Shown here piece after piece: positions 57,865 to 64,000 of a stretch of DNA of 64,000 bases. The notes beneath the pieces were generated by a model that saw only the letters and a list, made by a program, of their open reading frames with translations, was not told the DNA's origin and did not search any database. A program made the position numbers and the translations under genes. Within the stretch, counting starts at the first letter, position 1. Each line of letters starts with the position of its first letter. Origin of the DNA: Halomonas sp. SSL-5 (GTDB taxonomy: Bacteria > Pseudomonadota > Gammaproteobacteria > Pseudomonadales > Halomonadaceae); the NCBI RefSeq assembly GCF_030708455.1, contig NZ_JAUYWF010000002.1:186001-250000 (forward strand), written 5' to 3'.

Positions 57865-59034
57865 ATGAGCAGCGACTGGCCCACGCGCCTCGCCGCCCGC
57901 GCCCAGGCCCGCCGTGCCGATGGCCGGTGGCGGCAGCGCGCCACCTGGCCGGCGTCGGGCGCGCCGCGCGACTTCGCCGGCAACGACTACCTGGGCCTGG
58001 CCCGGGACCCGCGGCTCGCCGAGGCCATGGCCCAGGGCGCCCGGCACTTCGGCGCGGGCGCCCGGGCCTCGCACCTGGTGAGCGGCCACCTCGAGGTCCA
58101 CGAGGCGCTGGAGGCGCGACTGGCCGCGCTGACCGGGCGCCCCCGAGCGCTGCTCTTCTCCACCGGTTACATGGCCAACCTGGGCACCCTGCAGGCGCTT
58201 TGCGACGGTGGGACCCGGGTGTTCCAGGATCGCCTCAACCACGCCTCGCTGATCGACGGCGCGCGGCTCGCCGGCGCCACCTCGCGGCGCTACCACCACC
58301 GTGACCTGGCCGACCTCGAGCGGCTGCTGGCTCGCGCCCCGGCCGAGGCGCCCCGGCTGGTAGTCAGCGACGGCGTCTTCAGCATGGATGGCGATGTCGC
58401 CGACATTACCGGGCTCGCCGAGACGGCCCGCCGCCACGGCGCCTGGCTGATGATCGACGACGCCCACGGCCTGGGCGTACTCGGCCGGATCGGCGACGGC
58501 TGCGTGGGCCGTGCCCACGGCCTCGATGCGGTGCCGGTGCTGGTGGGTACCCTGGGTAAGGCACTAGGCACCGACGGCGCCTTCGTGGCGGGAAACGAGG
58601 CGCTCATCGAGCACCTGATCCAGTTCGCCCGCCCCTACGTCTACACCACCGCCCAGCCACCGGGGGTGGCGACGGCGACCCTCAGGGCCCTGGAGCTGCT
58701 CGCCGACGAGCCCGAGCGGCGCGGCCTGCTGCAGGCGCATATCCGGCGTTTTCGCCGCGAGGCGGCGAGCCTGGGACTGCCGCTTCTCGAGAGCCCCACG
58801 CCGATCCAGCCGCTGGTGCTCGGCGACGACGCCCGGGCGATGGCCTGGGCCGAGCGGCTCGCGCAACGAGGCATCGCGGTGGGTGCCATCCGCGCCCCCA
58901 GCGTGCCCCGGGGCCAGGCACGCCTGCGCATCACGCTCTCCGCCGCCCATACCAACGCCGACCTCGACGCCCTGCTCGAGGGGCTGGCGGCCTGCCGGGC
59001 CCATGATGCCGACCTGCAGGAGGTCGGCCCATGA
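57865..59034 (+). CDS. bioF: 8-amino-7-oxononanoate synthase
   Basis: A 389-aa PLP enzyme that condenses pimeloyl-ACP with alanine. The PLP lysine is Lys232 in VGTLGKALGTDG; MIDDAHGLGVLG binds the cofactor ring; GNDYLGLARDP is at the N-terminus. It starts 3 bp after bioB, and its end overlaps the bioH start (ATGA). Confidence 0.97.
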   Translation: MSSDWPTRLAARAQARRADGRWRQRATWPASGAPRDFAGNDYLGLARDPRLAEAMAQGARHFGAGARASHLVSGHLEVHEALEARLAALTGRPRALLFSTGYMANLGTLQALCDGGTRVFQDRLNHASLIDGARLAGATSRRYHHRDLADLERLLARAPAEAPRLVVSDGVFSMDGDVADITGLAETARRHGAWLMIDDAHGLGVLGRIGDGCVGRAHGLDAVPVLVGTLGKALGTDGAFVAGNEALIEHLIQFARPYVYTTAQPPGVATATLRALELLADEPERRGLLQAHIRRFRREAASLGLPLLESPTPIQPLVLGDDARAMAWAERLAQRGIAVGAIRAPSVPRGQARLRITLSAAHTNADLDALLEGLAACRAHDADLQEVGP

Positions 59035-59774
59035 CGGCCCTGGTGCTGCTCTCCGGCTGGGGCGTCGACGCCGGCATCTGGCGCCCGCTGGCCGACCACT
59101 GGCCGAGTGGCGTGACGGTTACCGCCCCGGACTGGCCCGGCTACGGCGGCCGTCCTCCGCTGGCGACTCCCGGCAGCCTGGATGAGCTGGCCGAGGCCAT
59201 GGCCGACGACCTGCCAGCGGACGCCGTCTGGGTCGGCTGGTCGCTGGGCGGGCTGCTGGCCGCCGCCCTGCTCGAACGCCTGCCCACGCCCCTTTCCCCA
59301 CCCCGGGGGCTGGTGCAACTTGGCATGGGTGAGCGCTTCTGCCACCCCGAGGGGGTGCCGACGCGGGAGCTGGCCGCCTTCCGCCATGCCTTCGGCCGAG
59401 CCCCCGACGCCACCCTGGCCCACTTCCGCCGCTGGCAGCTTTCCGGCGAGCCGGACCCGCGGGGGGCACACCGTCGCCTGCTCGACCTGATGGATAGCGG
59501 CGTCGACACCGCCACCCTGGCCGCGGGCCTCGACCGGCTCGCCGGTCTCGATGTCAGCGACACCCTGAGTAACGCTCGCTGCCCGGTACGCCGCCTCGCC
59601 GGCCGCCACGACCCGCTGCTCGCCCCGGATACGATCGCCGGCGCCGACCGCGTGCTGGAGGATGCCGGCCACTGCCCCATGCTCTCGCGCCCCGCCGCCC
59701 TGGCCGAGGCCCTCGTCGTCCTGGCCGGCGCCATGGCGACCCCGCACACACCCGCCGAGGAGGCCCCGGCATGA
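59031..59774 (+). CDS. bioH: Pimeloyl-ACP methyl ester carboxylesterase
   Basis: A 247-aa alpha/beta hydrolase. The complete triad is visible: Ser71 in GWSLGG, Asp194 in GRHDPL and His214 in DAGHCPM. It removes the methyl group put on by BioC and so ends pimelate synthesis. It overlaps bioF and bioC by ATGA on both sides, showing tight translational coupling. Confidence 0.95.
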   Translation: MTALVLLSGWGVDAGIWRPLADHWPSGVTVTAPDWPGYGGRPPLATPGSLDELAEAMADDLPADAVWVGWSLGGLLAAALLERLPTPLSPPRGLVQLGMGERFCHPEGVPTRELAAFRHAFGRAPDATLAHFRRWQLSGEPDPRGAHRRLLDLMDSGVDTATLAAGLDRLAGLDVSDTLSNARCPVRRLAGRHDPLLAPDTIAGADRVLEDAGHCPMLSRPAALAEALVVLAGAMATPHTPAEEAPA

Positions 59775-60580
59775 CCGTCGCCACCGCCCTGCCACGCCTC
59801 CGGCCACCGGACTCACCGGCCGACTGGCGGCAACGCGTGGCTCGCGCCTTCTCCCGGGCCGCGCCCCGCTACGCACGCCTCGCCGTGGCCCAGTGCGCCC
59901 TGGGCGAGCATCTCTGGTCGCGCCTCCCGGCTCGGGCCGACGCGATCCTCGACCTGGGCTGCGGCCCGGGCCACTGGAGCGCCCGCCTGGCCGAACGCTA
60001 CGGCGAGCGCTGCGCGGTCGCCGGCCTCGACCTGGCCCCGGGCATGCTGGAGCAAGCGCGCCGGCGCCACGGCGAGCGCATCCGCTGGCTGTGTGCCGAC
60101 GCCGCCGCGCTGCCGCTGCCCGACGCCGACCTGGATCTGCTGTTCTCCAACCTGGCCCTGCAGTGGTGCCCCGACCTCGAGGCGGTGCTCTCAGAGTTGC
60201 ATCGCGTGCTGCGCCCCGGCGGGCGGGCGCTGATCACCACCCTGGCGCCCGGCACCCTGGCGGAGGTGAGCGAGGCCTGGTCCCGCCCCCGCCGGCCCGC
60301 CGCCCTGCTGGGCTTCCGGGACGGCGCTCGCCATGCCAGCGCGGCGCGACTCGCCGGTTTCTCCCACGTCGACATCGAAGCCACCAGCCGGTGCTTCCAC
60401 TACCCCGACCTGGCCGCGGTGATGGCCTCGATCAAGGGCGTGGGCGCCCAGACCGCGCGGACAGGCGCCAGGCTTACCCGCGCCGACCTGGTCCGTGCCG
60501 CGCGCCGCTATGAGGCCCTGCGCGAACCCGCCGGGCTGCCCGTGACCTACCGCCTGCTGACCCTGGAGCTGACCCGCTGA
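59771..60580 (+). CDS. bioC: Malonyl-ACP O-methyltransferase
   Basis: A 269-aa SAM methyltransferase. The N-terminal FSRAAPRYARLAVAQ is the BioC signature, and ILDLGCGPGHWS the SAM loop. It methylates malonyl-ACP so that the fatty-acid machinery can build pimelate. It lies in the conserved bioH-bioC-bioD order. Confidence 0.96.
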   Translation: MTVATALPRLRPPDSPADWRQRVARAFSRAAPRYARLAVAQCALGEHLWSRLPARADAILDLGCGPGHWSARLAERYGERCAVAGLDLAPGMLEQARRRHGERIRWLCADAAALPLPDADLDLLFSNLALQWCPDLEAVLSELHRVLRPGGRALITTLAPGTLAEVSEAWSRPRRPAALLGFRDGARHASAARLAGFSHVDIEATSRCFHYPDLAAVMASIKGVGAQTARTGARLTRADLVRAARRYEALREPAGLPVTYRLLTLELTR

Positions 60581-60581
60581 G

Positions 60582-61295
60582 ATGAGCGCCTACTTCGTGA
60601 CCGGCACCGACACCGACGCCGGCAAGACCCTGGTGGCCAGCGGCCTGCTGGCCCTGGCCCGCCGCCGCGGCCTTACCACCCTGGGGCTCAAGCCCGTGGC
60701 CTCGGGCAGCGAGGCCACCCCCGAAGGCCTGCGCAACGCCGATGCCCTGGCGCTGCAGGCGCAGTGCCACCCCGCGGTGGGCTACGAGAGGGTCAACCCC
60801 CACGCCTTCGCCCCGGCCATCGCCCCGCACCTGGCGGCCCGCCGGGCCGGGGCACACCTCACACTCGAGAAGCTGGCGGTATGGGCCCGGGAGGAGATGG
60901 ACACGGGACGCGACCTGATCCTGGTGGAGGGCGCCGGCGGCTGGCGGGTGCCACTCAACGAGCGCGAGGATCTGGCCGGCCTGGCCGTGGCGCTGAGACT
61001 ACCGGTGATCCTGGTGGTGGGCCTGCGCCTGGGCTGCATCAGCCACGCGCGGCTCACCGCCGAGGCCATCCGGGCCGATGGCCTGCACCTGGCGGGCTGG
61101 GTCGGCAGCCTGGTGGAGCCTGGGCTCGCCTTCGATGCGGCCGCCGACGAGGCCCTCTATCGTGACAACCTGGCGACCCTCGAGGCCACGCTGCCCGCGC
61201 CCTGCCTGGGCGTGGTGCCACGGCTGCCCACCGGCGACCCGCGCGCCATGGCCGCGGCCGCCGCCGACCATCTGGTCCTGCCCGATGGCGATTGA
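60582..61295 (+). CDS. bioD: Dethiobiotin synthetase
   Basis: A 237-aa ATP-dependent enzyme with the P-loop GTDTDAGKTLVASGLL and VEGAGGWRVPL. It closes the ureido ring from DAPA and CO2. It is the last gene of the first part of the bio cluster. A tRNA promoter overlaps its 3' end (TTGACT from 61292). Confidence 0.97.
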   Translation: MSAYFVTGTDTDAGKTLVASGLLALARRRGLTTLGLKPVASGSEATPEGLRNADALALQAQCHPAVGYERVNPHAFAPAIAPHLAARRAGAHLTLEKLAVWAREEMDTGRDLILVEGAGGWRVPLNEREDLAGLAVALRLPVILVVGLRLGCISHARLTAEAIRADGLHLAGWVGSLVEPGLAFDAAADEALYRDNLATLEATLPAPCLGVVPRLPTGDPRAMAAAAADHLVLPDGD

Positions 61296-61319
61296 CTTGC
61301 GCGCATGCCTCCGTACAAT
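61292..61319 (+). promoter_or_regulatory. Promoter for tRNA-Leu (and possibly bioA)
   Basis: TTGACT (61292-61297), 16-bp spacer, TACAAT (61314-61319). The expected start near 61326 is about 10 bp before the mature tRNA. The -35 overlaps the last codons of bioD. Confidence 0.65.
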
Positions 61320-61335
61320 GTGCTCGCCTGTCCGT

Positions 61336-61420
61336 GCGGATGTGGTGGAATTGGTAGACACGCCAGGTTTAGGTCCTGGTGCCTTCGGGCGTGGAGGTTC
61401 AAGTCCTCTCATCCGCACCA
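61336..61420 (+). tRNA. leuW: tRNA-Leu (anticodon TAG)
   Basis: An 85-nt class II tRNA with an encoded CCA end. The acceptor stem GCGGATG (61336-61342) pairs with CATCCGC (61410-61416). The anticodon stem CCAGG/CCTGG encloses TTTAGGT with anticodon TAG at 61370-61372, reading CUN leucine codons. The variable arm TGCCTTCGGGCG is a short stem, and GGTTCAAGTCC is the T arm. It lies within the biotin cluster between bioD and bioA. Confidence 0.97.
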
Positions 61421-61556
61421 TCGCTGATCCCCTCTTACATTCCTTCTCGTTCCCGCTGCTTTCCCATTCTCGACGCGCTCCCCCGACATCTCCCCGAGAT
61501 GCGCGGCGTTTTCGCGTGCCCGTCATCCTGCGTCCACTCTGCCACGGAGCCCTCTG

Positions 61557-62855
61557 ATGTCCTCGCCGTTCTCGCACTCAGCGTCTCCTGCCTCGCCCGT
61601 CTGGCACCCCTATGCCCATCTCAAGACCCAGCGCCCGGCGCCGAGGGTGGTCGGCGGCGAGGGGCCGCGCTTCACCCTGGAGGGCGGCGAGACGCTGCTC
61701 GACGCCACCTGCTCCTGGTGGTGCATGATCCACGGCTACCGTCACCCGCGCCTGGTGCGCGCCATCCAGCAGCAGGCCGACACCCTCTGCCACGTGATGC
61801 TCGGCGGCCTGACCCACGAGCCCGCGGACCGCCTGGCCCGGGCACTGGTGCGCGTCACCCCGGAAAGCCTCAACCACGTCTTCTTCTCCGACAGCGGCTC
61901 GGTAGGCATGGAGGTCGCCATGAAGATGGCCGTGCAGTATCACCAGCTGCGCGGCAAGCCCGGCAAGCACCGCCTGCTCTCGCTGATGAAGGCCTACCAC
62001 GGCGACACCGCCGGCTGCATGGCGGTCTGCGACCCCGAGGAGGGCATGCACTCGCTCTTCGCCGGCTACTTGCCCCGCCACCACTTCGCCCCGGCCCCCA
62101 CCGCCCCCTTCGAGGCAGGGCCCGAGGCGGTGGAGCAGGACCTCGCCGCCCTGCGCGCGGTGCTCGAGCGCCACCACCACGAGATCGCCGCCCTGCTGAT
62201 GGAGCCGCTGCTGCAGGCCGCCGGCGGGCTCAACATGACCTCGCCCCACTACCTCGCGGGCGCCCGCGAAATGTGCGATGAGTTCGACGTGCTACTGGTG
62301 TTCGACGAGGTAGCCACCGGCTTCGGCCGCACGGGAAAGATGTTCGCCGCCGACCATGCCGGCGTCACCCCCGACATCATGGTGCTCTCCAAGGGGCTCA
62401 CCGGGGGGTATCTCGGCCACGCGGCGACGCTTGCCACCGACCGGGTGCATGACGCCTTCATCGGTGACAGCGAGATGCACGCCTTTATGCACGGCCCCAC
62501 CTTCATGGGCAATCCGCTGGCCTGCGCCGTGGCCCTGGAGAGCCTGGCGGTCTTCAAGGAGGAGGACTATCTGGGCAGGATCAGCGCCCTCAACGCGGTG
62601 CTGCGCGAGGCGCTGATCGACGACGACAGGCTCGCCGCCCATCCGGCGGTGGCCGACGTGCGCGTGCTCGGCGCGACCGCAGTGATCGAGACACACGCGG
62701 CGGCGGACCTGGTCGGCGTGGGCGACTGGGCGCGCCAACAGGGTGTCTGGCTACGCCCTATCGGCCGCTGGCTCTATACCATGCCGGCCTATGTCACCTC
62801 GGAGGGCGACATGCGCCGCATCACCGACGTCATGAAGGGCTGGTTCAGACACTGA
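61557..62855 (+). CDS. bioA: Adenosylmethionine-8-amino-7-oxononanoate aminotransferase
   Basis: A 432-aa class III PLP aminotransferase using SAM as amino donor to make DAPA. The PLP lysine is Lys279 in LSKGLTGG; VFDEVATGFGRTG precedes it; the N-terminal HPYAHLKT and TCSWWCMIHGY are BioA signatures. The ATG follows GGAG. I see no terminator between the tRNA and this gene, so it is either read through from the tRNA promoter or has its own weak one. It completes the pathway with bioBFHCD. Confidence 0.97.
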   Translation: MSSPFSHSASPASPVWHPYAHLKTQRPAPRVVGGEGPRFTLEGGETLLDATCSWWCMIHGYRHPRLVRAIQQQADTLCHVMLGGLTHEPADRLARALVRVTPESLNHVFFSDSGSVGMEVAMKMAVQYHQLRGKPGKHRLLSLMKAYHGDTAGCMAVCDPEEGMHSLFAGYLPRHHFAPAPTAPFEAGPEAVEQDLAALRAVLERHHHEIAALLMEPLLQAAGGLNMTSPHYLAGAREMCDEFDVLLVFDEVATGFGRTGKMFAADHAGVTPDIMVLSKGLTGGYLGHAATLATDRVHDAFIGDSEMHAFMHGPTFMGNPLACAVALESLAVFKEEDYLGRISALNAVLREALIDDDRLAAHPAVADVRVLGATAVIETHAAADLVGVGDWARQQGVWLRPIGRWLYTMPAYVTSEGDMRRITDVMKGWFRH

Positions 62856-62997
62856 GCGACTGCCGTCTCAGCCGGTGACGCCCTTTGCCATGAAGGTGGG
62901 GGGACACCGACATCTCCGCCGCCGACCGCAGAATGTCCGTTGCATGGCCTGTCCAAATGTGTTTGACAAGCCACGACATAGGACGGACTGTAGATCC

Positions 62998-64000
62998 ATG
63001 AGCGCAGATCCTCACGACCCCGCCCCCGATGACGACGACATGTCAGGCGAGCTAGTGAATCAGCTCGACGCCGCCATCGAACGACTGGCCGCTGCGAATG
63101 CCGTTGCAGAGGTCTCTCCCGTATTCGAGGTCATCGCTGCGGCACGCCCCCTGATGTTCGATGCCGGAGGGCTCGACGTCCTCTACGCGCGTGTACCGGC
63201 GATCGAGGCCGCCGGGTTCTTCGGTGGTAGCGACTGGAATTATCCCCAGACACTGGTGCCCTCGCTTGCCATGCGCACCGTGCGTCACGGGGACCCGACC
63301 GCCACCCTGGTCGAGAGCCTGAGCCAGATTCGCCTGCTCGCCGTTGCCAAGGGCGACTATTCGCACCCTTCGGTCTCGGCGGAGCACGCCAATCACTTCC
63401 TCGCTCAGGTGATGGCCATGAACCTCGATCTCGTCGTCAGCGACCTGCACGAGGGCGACCGGCTGCGGCCTGACCGGCTCGGGTTCGCCGTCCAGAACCT
63501 TTACCACTACCTGCTTGAGCACCTGGGCTACGAGAATCTTCTGGAGCATCTGGTGGCCGAAGTCTGGCGAATCCTGGCGCAACGCCCGGTCCAGGTGGAT
63601 GGCGTCAAGCAGATGGTGACCCAGATCGCCGCCTGCCTGAACACGCCGGACAGCCCCGTGGGAGAGGCCAGCGAGGATGCCCGCACGCTCGTCAATGCCG
63701 TCTTCGGCCCCACCGAAGGCTGCCGCGAAGACCCCGGCTTTGACGTCTACGCCGAACGGCTGGCGAGCATGGATGACGCGACCCTGCTGCAGGAGGCCAT
63801 TGCCTTTGCCCAGAGCATGCACAGCACTGGCCTGGTCTCGTCCTACATGCCTGGATTTATTCGCTACCTGCGTAATCGATGGAACGCACTGATTCCCACG
63901 GCACTGGGGCTGAGTCAGACGGGGGCAGACGCCTTTCATTGTTATCCGGCGCTGATTCACACGCTGATCGATGAGGCCCTGTTTCCCGAAACCAACCAGG
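62998..64000 (+). CDS. Unrecognised protein, 5' part only
   Basis: An open frame of 334 codons starts at ATG 62998 and runs off the right edge without a stop. The protein begins MSADPHDPAPDDDDMSG, is acidic and mostly helical, and lacks a signal peptide or membrane segment. Segments such as GGSDWNYPQTLVPSLAM, GFAVQNLYHYLLEHLGYENLLEHL and MPGFIRYLRNRWNAL look structured, but I recognise no family. A good -35 (TTGACA, 62963-62968) lies upstream without a clear -10. Base composition looks less GC-biased than the bio genes. An opposite-strand frame (63052-63960) is a shadow. Function unknown. Confidence 0.6.
   Translation, partial: MSADPHDPAPDDDDMSGELVNQLDAAIERLAAANAVAEVSPVFEVIAAARPLMFDAGGLDVLYARVPAIEAAGFFGGSDWNYPQTLVPSLAMRTVRHGDPTATLVESLSQIRLLAVAKGDYSHPSVSAEHANHFLAQVMAMNLDLVVSDLHEGDRLRPDRLGFAVQNLYHYLLEHLGYENLLEHLVAEVWRILAQRPVQVDGVKQMVTQIAACLNTPDSPVGEASEDARTLVNAVFGPTEGCREDPGFDVYAERLASMDDATLLQEAIAFAQSMHSTGLVSSYMPGFIRYLRNRWNALIPTALGLSQTGADAFHCYPALIHTLIDEALFPETNQ

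Noticed and set aside
61336..61420. tRNA-Leu as an attachment site for an integrated island
   Set aside because: No integrase and no repeated 3' tRNA end is seen in the following 2.5 kb, which is bioA and an unknown gene.
62963..62991. Complete sigma70 promoter before the last gene
   Set aside because: TTGACA is perfect, but no acceptable -10 exists at 16-18 bp (GACTGT at 17), so I do not list it as a promoter.
63052..63960. 302-codon minus-strand frame at the right edge
   Set aside because: The plus-strand frame from 62998 has a more protein-like composition and structured segments, while this one reads Gly/Val/His-rich; still, with no homologue known for either, some doubt remains.

Overview
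The window reads as chromosomal DNA of a high-GC gammaproteobacterium, most probably Halomonadaceae. I infer this from gene order that runs parallel to Pseudomonas (nqrA-gap-mfd; topA with its DUF6586 neighbour; proA-nadD-rsfS-rlmH-mrdA-rodA-mltB-rlpA-dacA-ybeD-lipB), an OprI/Lpp-type lipoprotein, a pyrophosphate-dependent phosphofructokinase and a Na+-NQR. No phage, insertion sequence, integrase or CRISPR array is visible. It is mostly core genome, with several less familiar genes and unusual non-coding repeats.

Layout. 1-5.6 kb: 5' end of nqrA, gap and mfd. 5.9-9.5 kb: two L,D-transpeptidases flanking the lipoprotein that such enzymes attach to murein, then an orphan secretion-type ATPase. 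9.6-13.6 kb: an ABC-F ATPase of the YbiT type and four small genes (GIY-YIG-like, helical protein, NYN, DUF6586). 13.5-19.1 kb: topA and a DUF3141 protein with a PHA-synthase-like triad. 19.4-31.3 kb: lipA facing lipB-ybeD, then the minus-strand wall/elongasome block dacA, rlpA, mltB, rodA, mrdA followed by rlmH, rsfS, nadD, proA. 31.4-34.6 kb: two membrane proteins with degenerate GGDEF-like tails and a DedA-PAP2 fusion. 34.6-37.3 kb: LysE exporter, ubiX, mpl. 37.5-42.7 kb: pfp, a PP2C-pseudokinase fusion, ppa and a DUF2333 protein. 43-51.2 kb: dsbD, accBC, prmA, dusB-fis, purH. 51.5-56.7 kb: gabD-like dehydrogenase, folX-folE, a secreted unknown, srkA, comF. 56.7-62.9 kb: bioB-F-H-C-D, tRNA-Leu(TAG), bioA. 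The last kilobase is the open 5' end of an unrecognised gene.

Functional links. Much of the window serves the envelope: precursor recycling (mpl, DedA-PAP2), side-wall synthesis (rodA, mrdA), murein trimming (dacA, mltB, rlpA) and lipoprotein attachment (the L,D-transpeptidases and lpp). Biotin (bio genes, accB) and lipoate (lipA, lipB) supply the carrier cofactors. Two PPi enzymes (pfp, ppa) bracket a catalytically degenerate kinase.

The signals most worth following are (i) a family of 7- and 8-bp tandem arrays at gene ends; (ii) a MerR/LitR-like operator in the folE promoter; (iii) two BirA-like operators between comF and bioB; (iv) the twin degenerate-GGDEF membrane proteins with the DedA-PAP2 fusion; and (v) the predicted pseudokinase between pfp and ppa. 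All functional statements rest on reading motifs by eye; no search was run.
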